Source: Azolla caroliniana
Lineage: Eukaryota > Polypodiophyta
DNA length: 64,000 nt
Direction: 5' to 3'
Assembly: GCA_043228905.1 (NCBI GenBank)
Contig: JBHGNT010000014.1
Coordinates: forward strand, 9,796,001-9,860,000
The first letter of the stretch is position 1, and each line of letters opens with the position of its first letter. The position numbers were made by a program, and so were the translations under genes. Positions 49,017 through 59,500 of this stretch are shown piece by piece. The notes under the pieces are model-generated. The model was not told where the DNA came from and did not search any database. It was given only the letters and a program-made list of their open reading frames with translations.

Positions 49017-49635
49017 TGTAAGGAATAGGCCCTTCTATCCACCTTCTTATCTCGGCCACAACCGATTAATCGCGGATCAATGGAGCAGAAAATAGGAAAC
49101 ACACGTAGAAACAAAACGAAGAAACGCGAGTACACAAGGATTAACGTGGAAAACCCTAAACGGGGAAAAACCACGGGAGTACAAGACTCCAAACAACACT
49201 ATACAGAGAAGTATACAATGACGAGCTCCAAGGCGACGACCTTGAGCTCGCTGTCCTCGCCACAGGCGGCGGAAATACACAGAGGCGTCTACCTCTTTCT
49301 CTTCGCGCTCTCTCTCTTTCTCTCTCACACGGCTGCTCTCTCTTCACTCCTCTAAAGTGGAAAAACAGAAAAATGAGAAGCAACAGAAAAACTGTTTGCC
49401 CTAAGTCATATTTATACTTATATGACTTTGGGCTATTTACAACTATAGCCTCAGGGGGCTCGTAGCGAACATATTCACGGATATGTCCCTGCATCCGGAT
49501 CGCTCTCCGGGTACATTCGTCATCCGGCACCGAAGCCGGGGTCTTCGTCATCCGGATCCGAAACCGAAACCGGGCTTGTCGGCATTCATCTCCGATATCC
49601 GACCATCCCATCCGAAAGGGACCGAAATCCCAACA
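49017..49635 (-). repeat. Copia A 3' LTR
   Basis: Plus strand TGTAAGGAATAGG to ATCCCAACA. Contains two stem-loops at 49403-49428 and 49431-49450 that are also present in copia B. Confidence 0.95.
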
Positions 49636-49645
49636 AACTCCCCCT

Positions 49646-52600
49646 TCACTTCGGCATGGGATGTCTTTCCAATCCGATCCTCTTCCGGCATGCTTCCAGC
49701 TTGTCGGGTGTGAGCACCTTGGTCAGCATATCCGACCCGTTCTCGTCGGTGTGGATCTTCGTCAGCACGAACTCCTTGTCTTCTATCCTTTCCCGGATCC
49801 AGTGATATCTTCGCTGGATGTGCTTCGTCCGGGAGTGATAGGCTGCGTTCTTCGCAAGGTGGATGGCACTCTGACTGTCGCAGTAGAGTCGGTACTCCTC
49901 TTGCCGGATACCGAGCTCTCTAATGAAGTCCTTCATCCATATTATTTCCTTGCCGGCTTCAACAGCCGCCATGTACTCCGCCTCCGTGGTTGACAACGCA
50001 ACCGTCTTCTGCAGCCTCGACTGCCACGAAACAGCTCCCCCTGCATACGTCATCACATACCCTGATGTGGACCGGCTGGTATCTGCATCAGCCGACATAT
50101 CAGAATCAGTAAAGCCTTCGAGTTCGGGCTTACCGGAGCCGAATCGGAGGCACACGTTTGCCGTGCCCTTCAGGTATCGGAGTATCCACTTGACCGCGTT
50201 CCAGTGCTCTTTGCCGGGATTGCTCATGTACCGGCTCACCACTCCGACTGCATATCCTATGTCCGGTCTCGTACACACCATGGCGTACATCAAGCTCCCG
50301 ACGGCTGAGGCATACGGCACTTCCATCATATCCTCCTTTTCAGCCTTTGTCTTGGGACTTTGCTTGCTGGTCAGCTTGCAGTTTGCCGGGAGGGTCGATC
50401 CGACCGGTCTTGCTTCCGACATGTTGAACCGTTGAAGCACCTTTGTCACGTACTTCTCCTGTGACAGCCACAACTGCTTCTTCTTCCGGTCCCGGATGAT
50501 GTGCATCCCTAGTATTTGCCTCGCCGGACCCAGGTCCTTCATTGAGAAGGTTCGGTGAAGAGCCTTCTTCAGCATCCGTATCTTGACCTGGTCCCGTCCG
50601 ACGATCAACATGTCGTCCACGTACAGGAGGAGTATTAGGAAGTCTCCTCCTTCAAACTTCTTCACAAACACGCAGTGGTCGGACTGCGTTTTGAGGTACC
50701 CTTCGTCGGTCATGAAGGAGTCGAACTTCCGGTACCATTGCCGGGGAGCCTGCTTCAGTCCGTAAAGGCTCTTCTTCAACCGGCATACCAGGTGCTCCTT
50801 CCCTTTCTTCTCGAATCCTTCCGGTTGCTGCATGTAGATTTCTTCTTCGAGGTCACCGTGAAGGAATGCTGTCTTCACGTCCATCTGTTCTACCTCGAGG
50901 TCCATGCTTGCCGCTATGCTCAGCACCGTCCGGATGGAGGTCATCTTCACTACCGGGGCAAATATCTCGTCGAAGTCGACGCCCTTCTTTTGCTGAAACC
51001 CCTTCACCACGATCCTGGCTTTGTATCTCGGGGGGTTTCCGGCATCTCCCGGTTTCAGCTTGAACACCCACTTGTTTCGAAGTGCCCGCTTTCCCTTCGG
51101 CAACTCCACAAGTTCATATGTGTGGTTCTCATGCAGGGAATCCATCTCGTCCTGCATGGCACTCAACCACCTGCGGCTCTGGGTGTCATGCTTCGCTTCT
51201 TCAAAGCTCTCCGGCTCCCCCTCGTCGGTTAGCAGCACGTGCTCTGGTTCCGGAAATCTCCGGGGGGCCCTTCTCTCTCTTAGAGGATATCTCCGTTCCG
51301 GAGCTTCGGTAACCGGTTCTTCCGATTCTTCTTCATCCGAGACCATTTCGGGATCGGGGCCGGTTCCGGTATCATTTTCATCTTCTTCGGCCGGTTCTGT
51401 GTCTTCACTGTCTTCGGCCGGATCCTCGAGTGCTAACCGGTCCCTTGCCGGTCGGGACTGCTCCTCGTAGAGTTGATCCTCACCGGTCGACTTGGAGCTC
51501 TTCATCTTCTTCTCCGACTCCCAGTCGGCGAGCGTCTTGTTCTCCATGAAGATGATATCACGACTCCGGAATATCTTCTTGTCGACCGGGTCCCATACTC
51601 GGTAGCCGAACTCGTCGTCGCCGTAACCGAGGAATATGCATGGCCGGGTCTTCGGATCTAGCTTTCCTCTCCGGTCCTTTGCCACATGCACGTATGCGAG
51701 ACACCCGAACACCTTCAGATGCCGGTAGGACACTTCCTTACCGGTCCACACTCTCTGCGGCGTGTCTCCGTCCAAAGGTACTGAGGGTGATCTGTTTATC
51801 ACGTATGTCGCCGTCGACATTGCCTCAGCCCAAAACCCCTTGGGTAATTTCGCATGCGCCAGCATACTCCGGACCCGCTCCATTATGGTCCGGTTCATCC
51901 TCTCGGCCAGCCCGTTCAGTTCCGGCGTCTTCGGCACAGTAAACTCGAGTCGGATTCCCTTCGAGCGACAGTACTCCTGGAACTGCCCCCGGTATTCCCC
52001 TCCGTTATCCGCTCGTATCGCTTTCAGCTTCTTGCCGGATTCCCTTTCCACTCTCGCGTGGAGTTCTTTGAAGACGGACAACACTTGGTCCTTTGTCTTC
52101 AACGGTGCCGTCCACAGCTTCCGGCTGTGATCATCAATGAATGTCACGAAGTACTGGGCTCCGCCATGTGACTTCGTTTCTACCTGACACACATCAGTGT
52201 GCACCAACTCCAATGGTGCGCTACGTCTCGTCGGTGGCCTTGAGTGGAAGGAGGTTCGGTTCTGCTTACCGGCCAGGCAATCGGTGCACTTCTCCAGGTG
52301 CACGTGCTTCACTGGGATGAGGTTGTCTTCTGCAAGCCTCTTCATCCCCTTCTCACTCATGTGGCACAGTCTTTTGTGCCACAGCTCACCGGCAGTGTCG
52401 GCTGCCACATTCAGCTCTTCCGGACATAACCGGGCATTCATCAGGTACAGTGTGTTGACCTTCCGGGCCCGAACCACTATCAAGCTCCCCTTGCTGAACT
52501 TCATGACACCGTTCCGGATGCTACCCGTGTAGCCTTCATCATCTAGCCTCCCGGCCGAAATCAGGTTCAATCGGACCTCCGGAACGTGTCGGACATCTTT

Positions 52601-53719
52601 CAGCAGCATTTTGCATCCGGTCGGGGTTGTCAACCACACGTCTCCTATGCCGGCAATCCGGCACGTACCTTCATTTCCCATCCGAACACAGCCATGCTCG
52701 CCGGCTGTGTAGGATGAGAAGTATCTTCTCTCCGGGGTCAGGTGGAACGATGCTCCGGAATCGACCACCCAGGTCGTCTCATCGCCGGCAACGTTTAGCT
52801 CACCTTCTTCGGTGATGAGCATGATTTCTTCCTCACTTGCCGCGAGTGCCGTTGTTCCTTTCCGGTCTTGCCCTCGCCAATCCGAACCTCTCCGGTCCGT
52901 GGCTCCCCGGTATGCACCGTTTCTCTCCGGTGACTTCTTCGAGTCGGTGTCGTCGGCTCCGTTGTCTTTTCGGTAATGCCGACAATTCTTTCGGAAGTGC
53001 CCCGGCTTCCCACAGTGGAAGCATGTGGGCCTTCCTCTTGACTGCGACCGGGTCCCCGACTTCTCCCGTCTTTGCGGACTCCGGTTCCATTGTCTTCCCC
53101 GATCCGATTCGGTAAACAGCATCTTCGGGTCGGAGGCCGGTTCCTTATCTCTCCGACGCGCTTCTTCATTCAGAATACTTGTCTTTACAGTTTGTAAGGA
53201 CAAGTTATCTTCGGTGCACGAGGTGCTGAGAGTCACCACCAAGTTCTCCCAGCTTTCCGGCAATGTACACATCAGGATGATGGCTTGCATTGCATCCTCC
53301 AACGGGAACTTGATCGCCGCAAGCTGGTTCACGAATCCCATGAACGTGCTTACGTGTTCCACCATACTCTCGCCGTCCCGATACTTGAGATTCACAATCT
53401 TCCTCATCAGGGAGGTCCGGTTCAACGCATTCTTCCTCTCATAGAGGCCAGACAGCTTCTTCCACATCTCGTATGCGTTGGTGTCGTTAGCCACATGTTG
53501 CAGGACGCTTACGTCGACATATTGTCGGATCGTCGCTACGGCTTTCCGGTTCAGGAGCTTCCACTCCGACTCAAGTACCCCCTTCGGTATTTCCGACCTG
53601 TCAATCGGTTCGTACAGGTCCCGAACAATCAGAAGATCCTCCATCTTGATCTTCCAGTCGGCGTAATTCTGTGCATTCAGCACCATCATCATCGGCTGCC
53701 CGCTGCCGCCGCCTTCCAT
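49646..53719 (-). CDS. Copia A gag-pol polyprotein, 1,357 residues
   Basis: The start chosen is the ATG of MEGGGSGQP, 15 bases inside the PBS. The frame also stays open 24 codons upstream into the LTR. Order: gag (UBN2-like) with knuckle CFHCGKPGHFRKNC, protease WVVDSGASFHL, the HHCC region LWHKRLCHM...CTDCLAGK, integrase core (HTDVCQ, FIDDHSRK, RADNGGEY, LNGLAERMNRTI), RT (DEIFAPVVKMTSIR, LLLYVDDMLIVG) and RNase H (VALSTTEAEYMAAVEAG). All catalytic residues visible by eye are intact and there are no stops. Integrase before RT marks Ty1/copia. It makes the cDNA and inserts it. Confidence 0.96.
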   Translation of the reverse strand: MEGGGSGQPMMMVLNAQNYADWKIKMEDLLIVRDLYEPIDRSEIPKGVLESEWKLLNRKAVATIRQYVDVSVLQHVANDTNAYEMWKKLSGLYERKNALNRTSLMRKIVNLKYRDGESMVEHVSTFMGFVNQLAAIKFPLEDAMQAIILMCTLPESWENLVVTLSTSCTEDNLSLQTVKTSILNEEARRRDKEPASDPKMLFTESDRGRQWNRSPQRREKSGTRSQSRGRPTCFHCGKPGHFRKNCRHYRKDNGADDTDSKKSPERNGAYRGATDRRGSDWRGQDRKGTTALAASEEEIMLITEEGELNVAGDETTWVVDSGASFHLTPERRYFSSYTAGEHGCVRMGNEGTCRIAGIGDVWLTTPTGCKMLLKDVRHVPEVRLNLISAGRLDDEGYTGSIRNGVMKFSKGSLIVVRARKVNTLYLMNARLCPEELNVAADTAGELWHKRLCHMSEKGMKRLAEDNLIPVKHVHLEKCTDCLAGKQNRTSFHSRPPTRRSAPLELVHTDVCQVETKSHGGAQYFVTFIDDHSRKLWTAPLKTKDQVLSVFKELHARVERESGKKLKAIRADNGGEYRGQFQEYCRSKGIRLEFTVPKTPELNGLAERMNRTIMERVRSMLAHAKLPKGFWAEAMSTATYVINRSPSVPLDGDTPQRVWTGKEVSYRHLKVFGCLAYVHVAKDRRGKLDPKTRPCIFLGYGDDEFGYRVWDPVDKKIFRSRDIIFMENKTLADWESEKKMKSSKSTGEDQLYEEQSRPARDRLALEDPAEDSEDTEPAEEDENDTGTGPDPEMVSDEEESEEPVTEAPERRYPLRERRAPRRFPEPEHVLLTDEGEPESFEEAKHDTQSRRWLSAMQDEMDSLHENHTYELVELPKGKRALRNKWVFKLKPGDAGNPPRYKARIVVKGFQQKKGVDFDEIFAPVVKMTSIRTVLSIAASMDLEVEQMDVKTAFLHGDLEEEIYMQQPEGFEKKGKEHLVCRLKKSLYGLKQAPRQWYRKFDSFMTDEGYLKTQSDHCVFVKKFEGGDFLILLLYVDDMLIVGRDQVKIRMLKKALHRTFSMKDLGPARQILGMHIIRDRKKKQLWLSQEKYVTKVLQRFNMSEARPVGSTLPANCKLTSKQSPKTKAEKEDMMEVPYASAVGSLMYAMVCTRPDIGYAVGVVSRYMSNPGKEHWNAVKWILRYLKGTANVCLRFGSGKPELEGFTDSDMSADADTSRSTSGYVMTYAGGAVSWQSRLQKTVALSTTEAEYMAAVEAGKEIIWMKDFIRELGIRQEEYRLYCDSQSAIHLAKNAAYHSRTKHIQRRYHWIRERIEDKEFVLTKIHTDENGSDMLTKVLTPDKLEACRKRIGLERHPMPK

Positions 53720-53748
53720 TTTCTGCAACAGTCGCTCTGATACCAGTT

Positions 53749-54367
53749 TGTAAGGAATAGGCCCTTCTATCCACCTTCTTATCTCGGCCACAACCGATTA
53801 ATCGCGGATCAATGGAGTAGAAAATAGGAAACACACGTAGAAACAAAACGAAGAAACGCGAGTACACAAGGATTAACGTGGAAAACCCTAAACGGGGAAA
53901 AACCACGGGAGTACAAGACTCCAAACAACACTATACAGAGAAGTATACAATGACGAGCTCCAAGGCGACGACCTTGAGCTCGCTGTCCTCGCCACAGGCG
54001 GCGGAAATACACAGAGGCGTCTACCTCTTTCTCTTCGCGCTCTCTCTCTTTCTCTCTCACACGGCTGCTCTCTCTTCACTCCTCTAAAGTGGAAAAACAG
54101 AAAAATGAGAAGCAACAGAAAAACTATTTGCCCTAAGTCATATTTATACTTATATGACTTTGGGCTATTTACAACTATAGCCTCAGGGGGCTCGTAGCGA
54201 ACATATTCACGGATATGTCCCTGCATCCGGATCGCTCTCCGGGTACATTCGTCATCCGGCACCGAAGCCGGGGTCTTCGTCATCCGGATCCGAAACCGAA
54301 ACCGGGCTTGTCGGCATTCATCTCCGATATCCGACCATCCCATCCGAAAGGGACCGAAATCCCAACA
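53749..54367 (-). repeat. Copia A 5' LTR
   Basis: Same 619 bp as the other LTR apart from two substitutions (GGAGTAGAAA for GGAGCAGAAA, and ACTATTTGCC for ACTGTTTGCC). Confidence 0.95.
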
Positions 54368-54499
54368 CTATCCAGAACCAATCCGGAAGCTGCCGGTTAC
54401 GAAAACAACAGAGTCGGATCATTACCCCATAACCACCCTTTGGTGAAGTGATCCGGAAGGACACCTTGTGTTAGCGGCTAGTCCAGCCCAGGATTAACA
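54368..54499 (+). repeat. Outer 3' LTR, right part
   Basis: Starts with the duplicated CTATC, then matches the end of the 5' LTR (CCACCCTTTGGTGAAGTGAT) to ATTAACA. Confidence 0.9.
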
Positions 54500-54504
54500 A
54501 GAAT
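54500..54504. repeat. Right target-site duplication AGAAT of Outer
   Basis: Identical to 18419-18423. The two sites were adjacent before insertion. Confidence 0.9.
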
Positions 54505-55071
54505 GTCACATTCTTAGGATAGGTTAAGGATATGAAAGGGTCGGGCGTCCACTAATTAGGATGTCAGAGTTGTAGAATCGTTAAATCTACTTGTTGAACA
54601 TGCATCCTCTAGTAGAATTCCACTTTTGTAATATATATTATAAGAATGAGTTGTGCATGCCACTTTTGTACACTTCAGGAGAGAATTGTTGCCATGATGC
54701 AACATGCCGAACTATCACATGGTTTCTAGGCAGAGACACTACTCACTACCGTGCACATATTAACATGTCATCGAGTAGGCCTCTAGGGCTTCAAATCCCG
54801 CAGGAGCTTTGGACTGTTATTCATATAGGTGTATGGAGGGATAAGGTGTAATGTGTATGGTCTAAGGTGTTTAATGTATATGAGTGTGTGAGGATGAGTA
54901 TGTGTGAGCACATGCACAATTATGTGCATGTGACAAGACTGTAATGGTATTCTTTGTGTAATGGTCATATTATTAACCCTTACATTATGTACTATAAAAA
55001 CCCCTTATGGGGCACATAATGGAAATATAGCTTTTTCCCCTCATTTCTATGTCATTTCGTATGTTCACTTT

Positions 55072-55110
<39 letters not shown>

Positions 55111-55907
55111 GTATGGGACACTGATCGAGGCTCGAGTCCATTTCGATCCCTTCGTTTGGGGGTGGTCGGGTGGATCGACACCCTTCTTTCTCTCTCTCCT
55201 TTCTGTCTATCTATCTATCTATCTTTTATCCTTATCATATTCTTACTTTAGATCATATCTCTAATAGTTGGTATTAGAGCTCATGTTCTAATATTTCTTT
55301 TGTTGTCTTTTGTCTTCTTGATTGATGGTAATCGATCGACGTGCAATCGGCCTTGATCCAGACAACGATCAACAAAGGAACTTCGGTAATATTTCTTGTT
55401 TTTTATTCTATTTTTTCTTCTCCCTTCTAATCATGTATATGGTCATATGTAATTTTTTTTTCATTAATTGAATGATGTTGTAGTGGTAATTAATTGGTTA
55501 TATAAAACGTTTACATATGTGCATGAGGTCAATACCTCATTTGACATATATTTAATATGTGATTAGTGTCGTATGTGTATGAGGTTAATACCTCAATTAC
55601 GTATTACGTTCACAAACATATGTTACGTTTGCGTATGAGGTCAATACCTCGATTTCTATTTAAATGATATGCGTTCGGTGTCGTATGCGTAAGAGGTCAA
55701 TACCTCAATTGCATATTACGATTAACCCTTATTTTTGGATGTTTCGTGTGCATAGAGGCTATATGCCTCGATTACGTGTCTCGATTTCATCATATGTTGG
55801 CTATTTGATGTTACGATTTTTTTTTAATATACACCTATGTGGTCATGTGTATACGTATTTGATCGTATTTATGTGATAAATAAACATGTGTATATTTGAT
55901 ATTACGT
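54505..55907. other. Flanking DNA with PBS-like site
   Basis: AT-rich sequence with a CT run (about 55074-55108). TTGGTATTAGAGC (about 55268-55280) is one base from a copia initiator-Met PBS, so the bases before it may be the end of an old copia LTR on the plus strand. No copia coding sequence follows. The 56-bp hairpin repeat is listed separately. Confidence 0.4.
55525..55768. repeat. 56-bp tandem repeat carrying GAGGT..ACCTC hairpins
   Basis: Five copies of GAGGTCAATACCTC or close variants begin at 55525, 55581, 55637, 55693 and 55755. The first four are spaced exactly 56 bp apart. The flanking ATGxGTAT and GTGTCGTATG phrases also recur. The last copy is altered (GAGGCTATATGCCTC) but keeps the pairing. 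Confidence 0.85.
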
Positions 55908-56578
55908 TGTTGTGCCTTCCGGCGCCAGATCGTTTGCACGAGTCGGGTGGGAACCACTGGGGTTTTGGACTAGGAGAAAGAAGAATATGAGATAATGTTA
56001 GTTACGAAGAGATTGCAAGAAGAAGATATGAAACTCGTGAATTCCACGAGTATAGTGTATTAATTGATACTTAGATTGTAAGAGAGAAATAGATGGCAAA
56101 ATCGTGAATCCCACGATTATTTTATATTATTCAAACCTTATAAAAATCAACAATCCCTATACATCTTTCTGTCTTCCTTATATAGTGTTGGAAGAGTCTA
56201 AGTTTATCACATGCAAGCATCATGCTTTTCCTAACTTTAGTTCTCATGCACACTACATGTGTATGGTTAGCTTCCTATCCCATCTTTTCTTTTAACTCGA
56301 GTGTGTATGCATGAATAACTTTTTGTACTATGCATATCTAGAATATTTACATGGGATAAAGTTTAGTATAACTTTAAAATTCATAATATGCTATTATAGT
56401 GGTAAGGCTTAAAAATCGTTAACATGGAGGTATAGGGTTTGAATCCTGCCCTATGCATGTAACAATCTTTTCTTCTATTTACAAATTTGTCTCTTCATCC
56501 AGTGGGTTCCTCCTTGCCGGTTCCATTCGGAGGGACAAAAATGCAATTTTCACGCAGTGTGTGAATTACACTATGACA
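55908..56578 (-). repeat. F 3' LTR
   Basis: The right edge (TG on the minus strand) is well placed by the purine tract. The left edge is uncertain, since no second copy is in view. Contains two similar 19-base palindromes (56033-56051 and 56100-56118) and a tRNA-like module at 56394-56460. Confidence 0.5.
56394..56460 (+). other. tRNA-like module in F LTR
   Basis: A-box-like TATAGTGGTAAGG and B-box-like GGGTTTGAATCC with CCCTATGC after it. Antisense to F. No complete cloverleaf was drawn. Confidence 0.45.
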
Positions 56579-59500
56579 CTCGCCCCCTCCAAACCTGCAC
56601 ATCCTCCGGTATGTGCCGAAGTTCCCGATGCTTGTTGTTCGTCTTCATCCATAACACTACCCAATTCCTCCCTTATATCAACCATCAATTGTAGACCACT
56701 TTCTTCGCTTTCCGCATCACCGCGATCTTTGTCTGGTTGCTCCTCGTTGTCGGTCTTGTCTAGGGTTACATAGGGTTCGTCGTCAGTCTGCTTCTTGAAG
56801 ATCTTTACCCGTTTTCCCGCTATAGGCACTCGTAGTATCGTCCCATCCAACTTGCATAGTCGGTAAGTTCTGTTGTCGAAAATTTTCGGAACATCGTATG
56901 GCCCGAACCACCTTTTCATGAACTTCCGTATTGTTGTATGTTGATGATCTAGACTACTGTCATAGACAATCACCCAATCTCCTTCTTCAATCTTCCACAG
57001 TCGTAGTCAATGCTTTGTGTCGAATCAACTTTTGTTCTTGAATTGCGCTTCTTGTTGTCGGCGTGTTGTTTCCGCTATGTCTTCCGGTCTTCCCTCTAGT
57101 TGTCGTATCCGAACCGCTAGTAGTTCTTCCCGGCTCATCTCTTCCTTCCATGGTAGCATTGTCCATGTCGCGATCGCGGTTTCCGTCGGCATTACCGGTG
57201 CTTGTCCAGTCATAAGTTCTGTCGGCATATAACCGGTTACGGAGCTATTCGTCGTTAGATCCGCCCATAGTGCATACGGGAGCATCTGTGGCCAATCCTT
57301 CACCCTTCCGTCGCATGCTTTGGCAAGTGCTTTGACAATCAGACTATGTTCTCGTTCGATTTTCCCGTTGGCCTCCGGATTGTATGCCATTGTTAGTGTT
57401 AACCGAACTCCATGTTAACCGAGCTTCTTGTTGTCGGCGTGTTGTTTCCGCTATGTCTTCCGGTCTTCCCTCTAGTTTTCGTATCCGAACCGCTAGTAGT
57501 TCTTCCCGGCTCATCTCTTCCTTCCATGGTAGCATTGTCCATGTCGCGATCGCGGTTTCCGTCGGCATTACCGGTGCTTGTCCAGTCATAAGTTCTGTCG
57601 GCATATAACCGGTTACGGAGCTATTCGTCGTTCGATCCGCCCATAGTGCATACGGGAGCATCTGTGGCCAATCCTTCACCCTTCCGTCGCATGCTTTGGC
57701 AAGTGCTTTGACAATCAGACTATGTTCTCGTTCGATTTTCCCGTTGGCCTCCGGATTGTATGCCATTGTTAGTGTTAACCGAACTCCATGTTTGGTGAAG
57801 AATTCCTTAGCTTTATCAGAGTCGAGTTGTCCTTGATCCACAATCACTTGTCCTACGCACCCGTACCTGCAAAACACCTCCTCCAAAAGAAATTGGCATA
57901 CTATAGAACATGTTTTCATTCGTAGCGCCCGACCTTCTACTTGGTTTATGAGATCTTCCCGAGCTAACACCAAGTACTTCTTTTGTCCGGTCCTGGTTGG
58001 CATGGCTACAATATCAACCATCCATTTGAAGTTGATTGTCGGTGAGAATGTCGGATGTAACTCATCTCGGTATTGAACTCCGGAGTAGATTTGACACTTC
58101 TCGCAGCTTTCTGTGAACTCCGCTATATCTTTGTGCATATTCTTCCACCAATATTTTTGTTTGATTTTCACAAAAGTTTCCCTTGTCCCTCGATGTCAAG
58201 CCCAATCACATTCGTGAAACTCTGACATTATCCGGTTCGTTGCTCTTTCGTCCCGACTACCCGAAGTGGTATGCCATCCGGTCTTTTCGGTTCCCTCCAT
58301 ATTAATCCATTTTTCAAGAAGAACTTTTGGACTTGCCTCTTCTTCCTTCAGATCTCGGCTCTCTTCTCTTTATCGTCCGATGATTCCTCAATCTCTTGTA
58401 GCACCTTCCCGATCATCAAGATTTCTCCCTCGTATTCTTCTTCTCGGAATTCTCGGATTACATTTACTTGGCATATGTGCTCCGAAGCAAAGTAGTCTTT
58501 AGAAACTTCTTCATTATCGGATTCGGCTATGTCGTCTCCGAACCGAGCCCTTGATAGCATATCCGCTACCGCATTATCTTTTCTGGAGATGTGTCATACG
58601 TCCGGGTTAAGTGACTTAACATATGCAATCCATCTTAGCATAGCCACATCCGGTATTGTGGAACACCACATCATCCCGAGTATCGGAAGACAATCCATTT
58701 CGATCACTACTTCGGCTTCGATCAAATAATCTTGATCCGATTTGATTGCCGACACGACTCCCCATAATTCTGTTTTGACTTGAGCATATCCGTGTTGCCT
58801 CTCGTTGAGAACCTTTGCTCCAAATCGGATCGGATATCGCAACCCATCTGAGTCGGCTTGATTGATGACCCATTCGATCCCGGTTGGACTTGTATCAACC
58901 GTTACTATGATCGGTCGCTCATAGCTCGGCTTCTTAAGTGCTTCAGCCCTCCGTAGTGTTTTCTCGAGCTTCTTCATGGCTTTGGTGTGTTCCAGTTTCC
59001 ATTCGAACTTCTTCCCCTTCCGCAATAAGTGATAGAGTGGGTTCGCAATATGTGCATAGTGCAGAATCCATATGTGATAAAATGCACAAGCTCGAAGAAA
59101 CCTTCGGACTTCGGATTGTGACTCACATACTTCTTTTATAGCTTGAATCGCATCGATCTTGGTTGGTGATGGTCTTCGGCCGTAGGGCCCACATAGATGT
59201 TCAACTACCAATATCTCTTCTTGCCTGAATGCCGATTTCTCCTCGGAAAGTGTTAGGTGCACATCCTCTAACTTTCGAAGCACTTTCTCCCAATCACGAA
59301 TATGGTCGATTACGAACTTTCGGCATCCCCGATCATCCATAGTTTCATCTTTTTCTTCTACCGCGCATCCTTTCATCGGAATGTCATCTAGGAACGACAT
59401 CGTTATCTCCGGAATGCAATCTCGAAGCACCTTGTTCATTGCGTTCATCATATGTGCAACTGAGTTTGTCGCTCCTTGTGGTAGTGTGCACATTTAGACT

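Larger units (their letters stand above)
49017..54367 (-). mobile_element. Ty1/copia retrotransposon 'A', apparently complete
   Basis: 5,351 bp with two 619-bp LTRs differing at only two positions that I could find, flanked by CTATC (49012-49016 and 54368-54372). The minus-strand PBS TGGTATCAGAGC (53734-53745) is the initiator-Met tRNA site. The purine tract (plus AACTCCCCCTTCAC, 49636-49649) precedes the 3' LTR. One uninterrupted polyprotein. This looks like a young, possibly autonomous copy and the latest insertion in Outer. Confidence 0.96.
18424..54499 (+). mobile_element. Ty3/gypsy retrotransposon 'Outer' with nested insertions
   Basis: Both ends are LTR copies (TGTTGG...ATTAACA) flanked by AGAAT. 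Internal order on the plus strand is PBS, gag with CCHC knuckles, protease, reverse transcriptase, RNase H, integrase, an extra ORF and the 3' LTR. RT before integrase is the Ty3/gypsy order. Removing insertions B, C (with D and E) and A leaves about 9.6 kb. All coding parts carry stops, so this copy is inactive. It is the oldest insertion in the stack, because three other elements interrupt it. Confidence 0.92.

Noticed and set aside
55525-55768. Possible CRISPR array
   Set aside because: Plant nuclear context, conserved 'spacers' and only short palindromes. It is a tandem repeat, not repeat-spacer structure.
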